This document shows positions 7,061-15,398 of a stretch of 18,023 nt of DNA, piece by piece (position 1 is the first letter of the stretch; every line of letters begins with the position of its first letter). A program made the position numbers and the translations under genes. A model generated the notes under the pieces. It ran no database searches. It saw only the letters and a program-made list of their open reading frames with translations, and was not told where the DNA came from. The DNA comes from JAISGQ01 sp964500965 (GTDB taxonomy: Bacteria; Bacillota; Clostridia; Oscillospirales; Acutalibacteraceae). Location of the stretch: contig CAZCQZ010000038.1 in assembly GCA_964500965.1 (NCBI GenBank), positions 1 through 18,023 on the forward strand. Direction: 5' to 3'.

Positions 7061-9094
7061 TCAAAGCATACAGAACTCAAAATCATCAAGTGTTCCCCAT
7101 GCGCCGCCTGCATAGGAAACATAGCAGCCTACTTCGACAACATCGCCTGCATTAAGCTCGATACCGTCTACATATGCGCTCTGCCAATTCTTCCAGCCGC
7201 TGAGAGGATTCTCAAAATCGGTCTTGATTGTCTCACCGTTGACGATGACGTAAACATACGCCTGATTGCAGTAGCTTGAATTATCGCCGCCCTGCAGCCA
7301 GCCGCCGAAGCGGTATTTGCCAGTATTCTCAACGGTAATGGTCTGATAGAATTTCAAATCCTTATCGCTTGCGTCCCAGAAATGCATACAATAGGAATCA
7401 CTCTTGGGAGTTTCCTTATCAGCCTGACCCTGTGCGCCGGCGGTTTCAACCGTCCAGCCGCTGTCACCCTCCTCAAATCCGGGGTTAGCCAGCAGATTAA
7501 GCGTTCTTACCAAAACGGTTATGGTTATGGTATCGCCGTTTTCGACTGTACCGCTTATTACATAATCACCGACTGCCGAAAGGTCAAGCAGCGCAGCTTC
7601 GTCCGCGTTCCATTCGACCTTTACGGGCTTCACGGAAAGGTCGTTGTAACGCGCATCTACGGTTTCGGGAAGTGTGTACTCGGTGTCTTTCTGAACTTCA
7701 ACTATGACATCTTCAACTGTGGAAACCTCGATTTCGGCCGTTGTACCGCAGTAAACGTAGCCAAAGGTTTTCAGTGATTCCATGGGAACTCCGTCATAAT
7801 CGAAAAGCGCCTGGTTTTCACATGCACAGCCGCCGTACCACTGACCTGCATCGTTTGCATCGTACTCGCCTGCATAGCTGCTTGCCCAGCCGATGCCGTA
7901 TTTCTCCCAAAGCTCCTTGTTGGCTTCGTAACGCTTTGTCCAGTCATCGCCCTCAAGACCCGCGGTGCTGTTTACGGGTATCCATGCAGCTTCCCAGTAG
8001 AACACGCCTACTGCCTTATCACCGAGATTTGCCATGCACTCGATAACGCTCACAAGCTCATTGGACTGACCCTGTACAGAGGTGGGATACATTGTACCGC
8101 CGTTAAGGGTATTGCCCCAGCCGTCACCGTCTACAATCGTAAAGGGCCAGCTTGTTTCGGCAATCATAACCTCTTTGTCATAGGTGTTGATGATGTACTC
8201 AAACTGCTCGCTGAGGTTTTCAAGAGTACCGTGGGAATTGGGATAGAAGCTTGATGCAAAAACATCGTAATCGACTTCGTTTTCCGCAAGGGAATCTGCC
8301 TTTTCGGGGAGGTTACCGTTATTGGGGTTTGTAAAGTGAAGAACTACCTTTGCTTCGGGATAAACCTCACGCACGGCCTTTGAGCCTGCGTTAAACATCT
8401 TGCAGACACGTGACCAGCTATTGGTTACACCGGCAAGTCCGGAAGTAGTTTCATTACCTATCTGCACTGCAATGACGTTTACACCGTTCTCCTTGAGCAT
8501 AAGCAGGCTGTCACGGGTGTACTCGTAAAGCGCCTCGGTAAGCTCGTTTCTGTTTTCAATGTCAGCCCATGCTTTCGGCACCATCTGCTTTGAGGGGTCT
8601 GCCCAGAAATCGGAATAATGGAAGTCAACCATAATTCCCATGCCGACAGCGGTTGCTCTCTTGCCTATTTCAAGAGCGGTATTGATGTCACAGTTACCGC
8701 CGCCGTAGCCGTTGCCGTCTGCATCAAAGGGGTCGTTCCAGACACGGACACGAATACTGTTAACGCCTGCCTGTGCAAGAGTTACGAAAATATCCTGCTC
8801 CTCTGTTCCGTCCCAGTTATAGAATTTCGCGCCTGCTTCTTCAAGGGAAATAAGGCTCGAAATATCAACGCCCATAAGGAAGTCATCGGACAGATTTTCT
8901 ATCTTCTTGACATAAATGCTTGAGTCCATTGCTTCCGAATTTTTGTAGTCGGGTACATCGGAAACCTCTGTAACCTGAATAGTATCTTCGGAATCGCCTT
9001 TCTTTTCCTCGCCGGTATCAGCGCAGCCGGCAAAAATTCCCAGCAGCATTGAAATCACGAGAATCAGTGCTGTTGCCAATGAAAGCTTTCTCAT
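7061..9094 (-). CDS. ganB: Surface lipoprotein GH53 endo-beta-1,4-galactanase with Ig-like and CBM-like domains
   Basis: This 677-residue enzyme cuts beta-1,4-galactan (type I arabinogalactan) outside the cell. Residues 1-23 are a signal peptide ending in the lipobox FAGC, with lipidated Cys24 followed by an acidic linker. The GH53 barrel spans about residues 72-445: the acid/base Glu215 is in QIGNETTSG and the nucleophile Glu313 in MIAETSWPF, with RVWNDPFD and VDFHYSDFWADP as further blocks. About residues 455-530 form a bacterial Ig-like (Big_4 type) domain. Residues 535-677 start NPGFE and resemble a beta-sandwich carbohydrate-binding module; CBM61, which binds galactan and accompanies other GH53 enzymes, is the likely family but is unverified. 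GGAGG lies 6 nt before the ATG. It follows galK by 12 nt, so the two are probably translated from one mRNA. Confidence 0.93.
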   Translation of the reverse strand: MRKLSLATALILVISMLLGIFAGCADTGEEKKGDSEDTIQVTEVSDVPDYKNSEAMDSSIYVKKIENLSDDFLMGVDISSLISLEEAGAKFYNWDGTEEQDIFVTLAQAGVNSIRVRVWNDPFDADGNGYGGGNCDINTALEIGKRATAVGMGIMVDFHYSDFWADPSKQMVPKAWADIENRNELTEALYEYTRDSLLMLKENGVNVIAVQIGNETTSGLAGVTNSWSRVCKMFNAGSKAVREVYPEAKVVLHFTNPNNGNLPEKADSLAENEVDYDVFASSFYPNSHGTLENLSEQFEYIINTYDKEVMIAETSWPFTIVDGDGWGNTLNGGTMYPTSVQGQSNELVSVIECMANLGDKAVGVFYWEAAWIPVNSTAGLEGDDWTKRYEANKELWEKYGIGWASSYAGEYDANDAGQWYGGCACENQALFDYDGVPMESLKTFGYVYCGTTAEIEVSTVEDVIVEVQKDTEYTLPETVDARYNDLSVKPVKVEWNADEAALLDLSAVGDYVISGTVENGDTITITVLVRTLNLLANPGFEEGDSGWTVETAGAQGQADKETPKSDSYCMHFWDASDKDLKFYQTITVENTGKYRFGGWLQGGDNSSYCNQAYVYVIVNGETIKTDFENPLSGWKNWQSAYVDGIELNAGDVVEVGCYVSYAGGAWGTLDDFEFCML

Positions 9095-9106
9095 TTTAAT
9101 CCTCCG

Positions 9107-10393
9107 TTAAACGTTAAATTTTACGCCGCCGACAGGTCTTACCTTGAGCTGTAGACAGCAGTTTTCACCGAAAATCATTTCCATGCTCGATTCAAAGGAT
9201 TCATACATTTCAACGGGAACGTATGCCTGAATCGTACCTGCAAAGCCGCCGCCGTGCACTCTGTAAGCACCCAGCGCATCAAGACTGCGCCGTGCAAATT
9301 CAAGTGCTATCGCTACGTTGCGTTCGCTTGTACCGCCGGTTGGGTTGATATTTTGCAGACAGTTTTCCGAGGAACGACCGGATTCATTTACAAGCTCGAA
9401 AAATCTTTCAAGCTCATCGTTCCTTAATGCCTCTGCCTGTGCCAAGGCACGTGCGGTTTCATCAAAATAGTGAACAGCACGAAGCACCGCTCTGCCGCCG
9501 ACTGCTTCTTTAAGCTCCTTAATCTGCCACCAGAAATCATCCTCGTCAACCTCGCTGAGAACATCGTGACCGAAATATGCCGCGACCTTTTTCATGTCGG
9601 CAGGGATTGAAGCGTAATCATAGGACAAATCGGCATGGCTGCCGCCGGTATTGACAACGCAGAGAATGTAGCCGTTGCTCTTAAAATCGTATTTTATCGA
9701 GTCAAGGACAGGATTTTCTCTTGAAAAATCCATTGAAACCAGTCCGCCGAATGAAATCGCCGCCTGGTCAAGCAGTCCGCTTGGCTTGCCCGAAAAGACA
9801 TTTTCCGCATGCTTGCCTGCAAGGGCACAATCAAGAGCACTAAGCTCTCCGTTACAGCAAATGTCGTTAAATATTGTCGCTATAAGCACTTCAAAGCAAG
9901 CAGATGACGACAGACCCGAACCGCCGGGTACCTGCGATTCAATGCAGGCTGTGAAGCCTTTCGGCTCATAGCCCTTTTTAGCTATCGCATCGGCAATTCC
10001 CAGAACGACATCGCCGGGCTTAACATCTCCGGTTGGCTTCGGAGTCAAATCGGACAGGTCAACCTCAAAAGGAGGATAGCCCTGTGAATCTATGCGAACG
10101 GTATTTGTTCCGTTAGGTGCAGCCACGGCAAGAGCATCAAGGGTAACTGCCGCCGCCAAAACACAGCCTTTCTGGTGGTCTGTGTGGTTGCCGCCGATTT
10201 CCGTTCTGCCCGGTGCGCTGTACACAGCCGCCGAATCAATTTCCGGCGCAAACTCCGCAAATTTTGTGAGCAGGGCATTTATTCTGTTCTTTTGCGGTGT
10301 CGTTTCTTCTTTTTCGCAGGAATACAGATAGGTCAATTGTTTTTCGGCATTCTCACTGTCAAGCCAGGTGCGAATGTCGTTAATCTTTTTCAT
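9107..10393 (-). CDS. galK: Galactokinase (GHMP kinase), clostridial variant
   Basis: This 428-residue enzyme phosphorylates galactose to galactose-1-phosphate with ATP. Visible GHMP motifs are the sugar-binding block PGRTEIGGNHTDHQKG (residues 61-76), the ATP loop VPGGSGLSSSA (155-165), SGLLDQA with the catalytic-base-type Asp209, and the C-terminal motif VHGGGFAGTIQA (379-390). It is about 40 residues longer than E. coli GalK, mainly at the N-terminus. The canonical GEHTDY, whose Glu contacts the sugar C6 hydroxyl in known galactokinases, reads GNHTDH here, so specificity is less certain than the context suggests. GGAGG lies 7 nt before the ATG. It sits between ganQ and ganB in the operon; the other Leloir genes (galT, galE) are not in this window. 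Confidence 0.9.
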   Translation of the reverse strand: MKKINDIRTWLDSENAEKQLTYLYSCEKEETTPQKNRINALLTKFAEFAPEIDSAAVYSAPGRTEIGGNHTDHQKGCVLAAAVTLDALAVAAPNGTNTVRIDSQGYPPFEVDLSDLTPKPTGDVKPGDVVLGIADAIAKKGYEPKGFTACIESQVPGGSGLSSSACFEVLIATIFNDICCNGELSALDCALAGKHAENVFSGKPSGLLDQAAISFGGLVSMDFSRENPVLDSIKYDFKSNGYILCVVNTGGSHADLSYDYASIPADMKKVAAYFGHDVLSEVDEDDFWWQIKELKEAVGGRAVLRAVHYFDETARALAQAEALRNDELERFFELVNESGRSSENCLQNINPTGGTSERNVAIALEFARRSLDALGAYRVHGGGFAGTIQAYVPVEMYESFESSMEMIFGENCCLQLKVRPVGGVKFNV

Positions 10394-10437
10394 CGGAGCA
10401 CCTCCTGTGGTAGTATATGTGCATTCTTTTCTAATCG

Positions 10438-10469
10438 CAACGCCACAAGGTTTTGTCCTCGTGGCGTTG
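10438..10469 (-). promoter_or_regulatory. Intercistronic hairpin between ganQ and galK
   Basis: CAACGCCAC (10438-10446) pairs with GTGGCGTTG (10461-10469); an inner AGG/CCT pair extends it after one mismatch. No T-run follows on the minus strand, so it is more likely an mRNA-processing, stabilising or pausing element than a full terminator. Confidence 0.6.
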
Positions 10470-10495
10470 TAAGCAGGTTGAGAAAATAAATTGTT

Positions 10496-11356
10496 TTAGC
10501 CCTTTGTAGAACCTCCGGTGATTCCCTCAACATAATACTTCTGCATGATAATGAACAGTATGGAGATAGGAATTGATACCAATACACCTGCCGCACAGAA
10601 TCTTGAGAAGTATGTGTTAAGTGACGACCTGTCAAGCATCTTGTAAAGACCCATTGCAACTGTCCAGTTGTCGGAAACACGGGACTTTATGATGATGTTT
10701 GCAAAAACGAAGTCCATCCAGGGGGACAGGAACGAGTTGATAACCGTGTAAACGATTATGGGCTTTGAAAGGGGAAGAATTATTTTTGTAAATACTCGCA
10801 GCTCGGAAGCGCCTTCAAGACGTGCAGCCTCACAAATGGAGGGGGAAATCGTATCGAAGAAGCCCTTGGTTACGAGATAGCCCAGACCGGAGCTGCCTGA
10901 GTAAACAAGAATAAGTCCGAAATAGGAATCCGTCAAGCCTACTGATTTAAGAACAAAGTAAACTGCTATCATGGAGAGGAAGCCGGGGAACAGACCGAGA
11001 AGAACGCCTATGTTCATGAGGGTCTTTCTCATTTTGAAGCGCAGTATACTCATGGAGTATGCAACGGAAACAACGAATACAGACGAAATAACGCAGTTGC
11101 AAATTGCAACAATCAACGTATTCATAAACCACTTGGGGAAGTTACAAATACTGTCTGATGAGGTCAGGACATCAATAAAGTTCTTCACTGTATAGCTTTC
11201 GGGGAAGAATCTTGATGTGCTGACACCCGGATAGGTGCTGAATGCTGTTGCAAGCAGCCACACGATAGGGATAAGCCAGAATACTGCAAGAGCAAGCAGG
11301 ACAAGATGTCTTAAAGTCAACTTTGCCGCTCTGCCAACACGATTACGCTTAATCAT
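10496..11356 (-). CDS. ganQ: Galacto-oligosaccharide ABC transporter permease, MalG family
   Basis: This 286-residue inner-membrane permease has six predicted hydrophobic segments, beginning at about residues 17-39 and 78-102 and ending at about 255-272. The ATPase-contact (EAA) loop is at residues 176-195 (EAARLEGASELRVFTKIILP), with the conserved Glu-Ala-Ala and Gly. It forms the channel with GanP. Its ATG overlaps the ganP stop in an ATGA arrangement (11353-11356), which points to translational coupling; a GGAGG lies 13 nt upstream, inside ganP. No ATPase gene is nearby. In B. subtilis the equivalent transporter uses the shared ATPase MsmX, so a shared ATPase elsewhere is inferred here. 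Confidence 0.93.
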   Translation of the reverse strand: MIKRNRVGRAAKLTLRHLVLLALAVFWLIPIVWLLATAFSTYPGVSTSRFFPESYTVKNFIDVLTSSDSICNFPKWFMNTLIVAICNCVISSVFVVSVAYSMSILRFKMRKTLMNIGVLLGLFPGFLSMIAVYFVLKSVGLTDSYFGLILVYSGSSGLGYLVTKGFFDTISPSICEAARLEGASELRVFTKIILPLSKPIIVYTVINSFLSPWMDFVFANIIIKSRVSDNWTVAMGLYKMLDRSSLNTYFSRFCAAGVLVSIPISILFIIMQKYYVEGITGGSTKG

Positions 11357-12792
11357 ATCTTAAACTGATCCTCCTTATCTCCCTTAATGGTATAGTTAAA
11401 TGCAACCAATGTAAATACCGTGCAAATCAGGAATACTACTATACCGATAACCGATGCCATCTTGTAGTTGTAATAATCGTTTGTCAATCTGTACAACCAC
11501 GTAACCAGCAGGTCGATTTCCTGGGCGTTAGCCTGTGCCATCTTCATATCTATTGTACTGTAAACATCATTAGTCAACAGATAGATAACGTTGAAGTTAT
11601 TTATGTTTGAAATAAACGATGTGATGAGATAGGGTCCGGTAACCGAAAGCATATAAGGCATTGTAATTTTCCAGAATCTCTGCCAGGAATTTGCGCCGTC
11701 AATCTTTGCGGACTCATAGAGGTCAGCGGGAATGTTCATAAGAACGCCGGTTGCAATAAGCATCAGGTAAGGAACGCCTATCCAGATATTGATAAGGATA
11801 ATCATTACCTTTGCCCAGTTGGGGTCGTTAAGGAACGGTATGTAGGTTATATTCGTTCCAACAAGCCCTATCTTTTGCAGGAAAGCGGTTATGCCCAAAT
11901 CGGAACAGATTGTGTTGACAATACCGTTCTTTGCAAAGAAGTTACGAACAAGAAGCAGAGACACGAACTGGGGAACTGCAATTGTGACAACGAAAAGTGT
12001 TCTCCAGAATTTCGGGAATTTTGTGTCCTTGTGGTTAATGAACATTGAAAGCAGAATACCGCCAATGTAGGTGGTAAAGGTTGCAAAAAATGCCCACACC
12101 AAAGTCCATACGAGAATCTTGCCGAAAGCATAGCCGAAAGAATCGGTCTGTGCCATTGAAACAAGCTTCTTAAAGTTATCGAAGCCGACCCATGTAAACA
12201 GCTCTGTAGGCGGCATGTGACCCTGATCGTAGTTGGTGAACGCAATCAGAATCATGAATATGATAGGTAATATTGTAAAAACAATGACACCGAGACAGGG
12301 GAGGAAAAGAAGAGTAATGTGAAATTTGGAATTTATCATTTCACGGAGGTCTTCTCTGAAATTGTTGATGTGCTTGCCCTTCTCTTTGTCAAGCTGTAGT
12401 CTGCGAGATTCAGAAACCATGTTGCACAGAATAATCAGTGCAGCAAAAAGAATAACGATTGTTAATACGCTGAAAAGAAGAATAAGGAATGAGTTATCGT
12501 AATCATTGACCTCATTTTTCATTGTTGCCGGATTAAATACCGACGCACGCTGTACAGTACCCAGGGTACTGAATTTTTGTAAATAGGGTATTCCCACAAG
12601 CATTGTGAAAGCGGCGATAACCGCTTCAAAAATTATTGCAAGGAATCCCTTGATGATTTGTCCGTGGCCAAGATAGCCAATACCCCACAAAAACGGGGTC
12701 AGCTTTGTCCAGCCGTCACCTAAAGCCCAGTCTTTCAGTGCTCTGGTGAGGAAAAAGCCGCTTCTTTCTTTTTTTACTTTTTTCTCATTCAT
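11353..12792 (-). CDS. ganP: Galacto-oligosaccharide ABC transporter permease, MalF family
   Basis: This 479-residue permease partners GanQ. The first 150 residues are an extra membrane region: a TM2-like block with the motif LGHGQIIKGF (residues 41-50), a hydrophobic stretch at about 48-68, an outer loop, and a second segment at about 101-123. A charged cytoplasmic linker follows. The core MalF-type permease runs from about residue 157, with six hydrophobic segments and the EAA loop at 360-379 (ESAKIDGANSWQRFWKITMP). B. subtilis GanP and other Gram-positive MalF proteins have a comparable N-terminal extension. GGAG lies about 9 nt before the ATG. It is separated from ganS by 131 nt containing a strong hairpin, and overlaps ganQ by 4 nt. 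Confidence 0.93.
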   Translation of the reverse strand: MNEKKVKKERSGFFLTRALKDWALGDGWTKLTPFLWGIGYLGHGQIIKGFLAIIFEAVIAAFTMLVGIPYLQKFSTLGTVQRASVFNPATMKNEVNDYDNSFLILLFSVLTIVILFAALIILCNMVSESRRLQLDKEKGKHINNFREDLREMINSKFHITLLFLPCLGVIVFTILPIIFMILIAFTNYDQGHMPPTELFTWVGFDNFKKLVSMAQTDSFGYAFGKILVWTLVWAFFATFTTYIGGILLSMFINHKDTKFPKFWRTLFVVTIAVPQFVSLLLVRNFFAKNGIVNTICSDLGITAFLQKIGLVGTNITYIPFLNDPNWAKVMIILINIWIGVPYLMLIATGVLMNIPADLYESAKIDGANSWQRFWKITMPYMLSVTGPYLITSFISNINNFNVIYLLTNDVYSTIDMKMAQANAQEIDLLVTWLYRLTNDYYNYKMASVIGIVVFLICTVFTLVAFNYTIKGDKEDQFKI

Positions 12793-12851
12793 ATCTGCGT
12801 TCTCCTTACTTCAAGGATACCGTGCAATACGGGTTGTTTTTGCAAAAAATC

Positions 12852-12892
12852 ATGCGGGCGAGTCTGTCTTTTGCGGTCAGACCCGCCCGCAT
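12852..12892 (-). terminator. Attenuating terminator hairpin after ganS
   Basis: ATGCGGGCG (12852-12860) pairs with CGCCCGCAT (12884-12892); after one mismatch, GTCTG (12862-12866) pairs with CAGAC (12878-12882). On the minus strand the stem is followed by GATTTTTTG. A partial terminator here fits the usual need for more binding protein than permease. Confidence 0.8.
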
Positions 12893-12923
12893 ATTTAATC
12901 AGTTTCTAAGCTTAAATCTAAAC

Positions 12924-14186
12924 TTATTCAACAGGAGCGGTAATACCGGCTACGCACTCATCAAGAAGCTCCTGATAGTCGCGACCATCGGGGTTGCCCT
13001 GAGCAACGATAGCGTTGAGAGCATTTGCAGGAGACCAGTAGTTGTTACCGACAGAGGTGTTCTGTGCAACAGCATAGAGACCCTGAGCTGCGAGAGCAGC
13101 GGATGCGGGGTCAGCAAGAACAGCGTCAGAAGCAGCAGCTTCCTTGTTTGCGGGGATAGCACCGCAAGTCTCGAAGAACTCGGTCTGGCTTTCGGCGTTG
13201 GTGAGGAACAGAGCAAGCTCCATAGCCCAACCGACGTTATCGGAGTAAGCGTTTACGCCTACGAACTTAAAGCCGTCGAAAGAACCCATCTGGGTCTGCT
13301 CACCTGCGAGGGTGTAGGTGGGGAGCTTAGCGGTTGCATAATTGTCGCCGTAAGCAGCCTGAATGTTGGGAGCGTTCCATGCGCCGTTGATACCTGCGAT
13401 AACGGTACCGTCGGTAGCACCGGTAACGAAACCTGCATCGCCAAGGTCGATGAAGCCGTCGTGTGCAGCCATAGCCATCATAGCCTCAACAACTGCTACG
13501 CCGCCATCTTCGTTCCAGTTGCAAGAGGTGTTGCCCTTGGAATCAGCAGAAGTGGTAAAGCCTGCGCCTGCAAAGAAGGAGTAGGTGTACCATGCGCCAT
13601 CGGTGAGCTGCATGGTGAACTTCTTACCGTTCTCAGCAGCAACCTCAAGGATTCTGTCGAGGGTCTGAACATCATCCTCGGTGAGGTACTCGGAGTTGTA
13701 GTACAGGAAGTAGCCGTTGCCGCCCATTGCGGGGTAAGCATAGAGAGTGTCGTCTACAGTTGCAGCGGCAAGAGCGCCTTCGCCTGCGCCGGCCTTAACG
13801 GTGTCAACATCATAAACGGGCTGGAGAGCACCTGCTCTTACAAGCTCGCCGATCTGGTCGTCTGCGAAGTAGAAAACGTCAGCAGCAGCTTCGATATCAG
13901 CAAGGATTGTATCCTTTGCGGAAGCCTCGGACTCTGCGCCGATTTCGATGGTGATAGTAGCCTTGTCAGCGTTTGCTGCGATAAACTTGTCAGCAAGAAC
14001 GCGAAGCTCTGCCTGATAGTCGGGCAGCTCGGAGCCCCAAAGTGTAAGTGTTACTTCGGGAAGTGCGCCGGAATCGGTGTTAGATGCTGTGGGGGTGTTG
14101 TTGTCATCGGCAGTCTCTTTGGTGCAGCCTGCGAAGCAAGCTACGAGCATGAGAGCTGCGAGGACGATTGCCAGAAATTTTTTCAT
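12924..14186 (-). CDS. ganS: Galacto-oligosaccharide-binding lipoprotein of ABC transporter
   Basis: This 420-residue extracellular solute-binding protein (family 1, MalE-like) captures oligosaccharides for GanP/GanQ. The signal peptide ends in FAGC, with lipidated Cys21, followed by a low-complexity linker rich in Thr, Asn, Asp and Ser. From about residue 45 the fold begins with VTLTLWGSELPDYQ. DVFYFADDQIGELVRAGALQ and YAYPAMGGNGYFLYYNSEYL are typical cleft-forming blocks with many aromatic residues, and WAMELALFLTNAE and CGAIPANKEA are typical of the C-terminal half. The ATG at 14186 is chosen over an upstream in-frame ATG because GGAGG lies about 8 nt before it and it begins the signal peptide. 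The codon choice is strongly biased, as in highly expressed genes. Galactan oligosaccharide as ligand is inferred from the operon. Confidence 0.93.
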   Translation of the reverse strand: MKKFLAIVLAALMLVACFAGCTKETADDNNTPTASNTDSGALPEVTLTLWGSELPDYQAELRVLADKFIAANADKATITIEIGAESEASAKDTILADIEAAADVFYFADDQIGELVRAGALQPVYDVDTVKAGAGEGALAAATVDDTLYAYPAMGGNGYFLYYNSEYLTEDDVQTLDRILEVAAENGKKFTMQLTDGAWYTYSFFAGAGFTTSADSKGNTSCNWNEDGGVAVVEAMMAMAAHDGFIDLGDAGFVTGATDGTVIAGINGAWNAPNIQAAYGDNYATAKLPTYTLAGEQTQMGSFDGFKFVGVNAYSDNVGWAMELALFLTNAESQTEFFETCGAIPANKEAAASDAVLADPASAALAAQGLYAVAQNTSVGNNYWSPANALNAIVAQGNPDGRDYQELLDECVAGITAPVE

Positions 14187-14210
14187 GAAATTTTCCTCCT
14201 TGTTTATGCT

Positions 14211-14228
14211 AAAGTGCCTCCGCACTTT
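14211..14228 (-). promoter_or_regulatory. Small hairpin between ganR and ganS
   Basis: AAAGTGC (14211-14217) and GCACTTT (14222-14228) form a 7-bp stem with a 4-nt loop, directly after the ganR stop. The following bases on the minus strand (AGCATAAAC) lack a T-tract, so termination would be weak. The 43-nt gap shows no convincing promoter, which suggests that ganS is read from upstream. Confidence 0.45.
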
Positions 14229-14229
14229 G

Positions 14230-15282
14230 CTACATTGTTGAACGGCGCAGCAAAATCTCGTAATTAACAAGATTCTGTGTCCTTACATTCTGACCGTCAA
14301 GCATCTGCAAAAGCACTTTCATTGCTTTTGAACCCATTTCCTTGGGGCTTATGCTTATTGCGGTCACCGGCGGATTATGCTCCGCAAGACTGTTACTATT
14401 GTAAAAAGATGCTATTTTAACATCTTCGGGGATTTTATATTTTCTGTTATGCAACCAGTTAAGTGCTCTGCCGCAGATAACGTCATCGGAAGCGATTATG
14501 CAGTCAACACCGATGTCCATAAGCTGACCCATCGCCTGCTCTATGACGGCTTTATTGTTCATATTAAGGAAGATACGGGATTTATCAACCGGTCTTTCAC
14601 AATCTATGAACGCCTGTAGATAACCCTCATACCTGACTTTGTGCGCCCGGTGGCTCTGGTCACCGCAAAGCAGCGCAAGCCGTTCATTTCCGTTGAACAG
14701 TATCTTCGTAAGCTCGGTGCATGAGCCGAACACGTTGTTATCAACCTGAATTACTCCCGGCTCCTTACTGCTTCCGATAAGCACAAAGGGCATTTTATTC
14801 GCCTGCAAAAACTGCGGCTGCGATTCCTCTGTCAACGCTCTTGTAAGGATTATTCCGTCCACCTTGTGATTTGTAACCAAATCGCTGAGGTAGCCTGCGG
14901 AATTACTGACTTCGGTAACGACTATAACATTATAGCCGTTAAAGGAAGCGGTTTCGCATATGCCCACCAGACAGCCGAGGAAAAACGGTGTATCGACAAT
15001 ATTAGGGTCGCTGGGAAGCACGATTCCGATATTCCCGGTCTTTGCTTTGAGAAATCGTGAAGTTGAGGAACTCGGTCTGTAGCCATGCTGACTTACATAA
15101 TCAAGCACCCTCTGCCGCGTTTGCGGACTCACTCTCCCCTTTCCGGAAATCGCACGGGAAACAGTGGTTTTGGAGATTTCAAGCTGCTGGGCTATGTCAT
15201 TTATAGTCAGATTGTTATCATCAATCAGCGACATTTCAGGCACCCCCATAAGCTTAATTGGTATTGCGCTTAATTTGCGCAC
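14230..15282 (-). CDS. ganR: LacI-family transcriptional repressor of the gan operon
   Basis: This repressor of about 350 residues has an N-terminal helix-turn-helix (LTINDIAQQLEISKTTVSRA, followed by ISGKGRVSPQTRQRV and YRPSSSTSRFL) and a periplasmic-binding-protein-like sugar-sensing domain beginning GNIGIVLPSDP and containing VDGIILTRAL, VIQVDNNVFGSC and CIIASDDVICGRALNWL. The GTG at 15282 is taken as start because AAGGAG lies 6 nt upstream and a promoter lies just before it; this gives about 30 residues before the helix-turn-helix. The ATG at 15234 would match the usual LacI N-terminus better and has a GGGGGTG site 6 nt away, so it remains a real alternative. By analogy with B. subtilis GanR, galacto-oligosaccharide is the inferred inducer. 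Operator-like palindromes overlap its start and fill the divergent region. Confidence 0.9.
   Translation of the reverse strand: MRKLSAIPIKLMGVPEMSLIDDNNLTINDIAQQLEISKTTVSRAISGKGRVSPQTRQRVLDYVSQHGYRPSSSTSRFLKAKTGNIGIVLPSDPNIVDTPFFLGCLVGICETASFNGYNVIVVTEVSNSAGYLSDLVTNHKVDGIILTRALTEESQPQFLQANKMPFVLIGSSKEPGVIQVDNNVFGSCTELTKILFNGNERLALLCGDQSHRAHKVRYEGYLQAFIDCERPVDKSRIFLNMNNKAVIEQAMGQLMDIGVDCIIASDDVICGRALNWLHNRKYKIPEDVKIASFYNSNSLAEHNPPVTAISISPKEMGSKAMKVLLQMLDGQNVRTQNLVNYEILLRRSTM
15264..15282. promoter_or_regulatory. Operator pair at the ganR start
   Basis: TTGCGCTT (15264-15271) and TTGCGCAC (15275-15282) are variants of TTGCGCAA, 11 bp centre to centre, just downstream of the predicted ganR transcription start. 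Their position suggests autorepression of ganR and, through it, of the whole operon. Confidence 0.5.
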
Positions 15283-15302
15283 CGTTTTCTCCTTGCATGA
15301 AC

Positions 15303-15330
15303 ATTTTACCATGCTTTTAAAAAGTCACAA
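15303..15330 (-). promoter_or_regulatory. Promoter of ganR and the gan operon
   Basis: On the minus strand, TTGTGA (15330-15325) and TAAAAT (15308-15303) are separated by 16 bp; TGG directly before the -10 makes it an extended -10. The predicted start near 15296 leaves room for the AAGGAG site at 15289-15294. Confidence 0.55.
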
Positions 15331-15398
15331 TGTCGCTTTTAGCCAAAGCTAAAATAAATTTATTGTGCATAATTACCAAAGTAATGGATATTTTAAGT

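Noticed and set aside
9095..9120. TTTAACG tandem near the galK stop as a CcpA (cre) site
   Set aside because: The sequence lacks the full cre dyad (TG...CG...CA), and it lies in a 12-nt intergenic gap inside an operon.
12822..14267. A 481-codon open frame on the plus strand opposite ganS
   Set aside because: It is the mirror of the strongly codon-biased ganS gene. Its translation is rich in Cys, Ser and Val with no domain, and the minus strand has a clear lipoprotein, RBS and family match.
14187..14270. Upstream in-frame start adding 28 residues to GanS
   Set aside because: The extension would overlap the end of ganR and precede the signal peptide. GGAGG directly before 14186 marks the true start.
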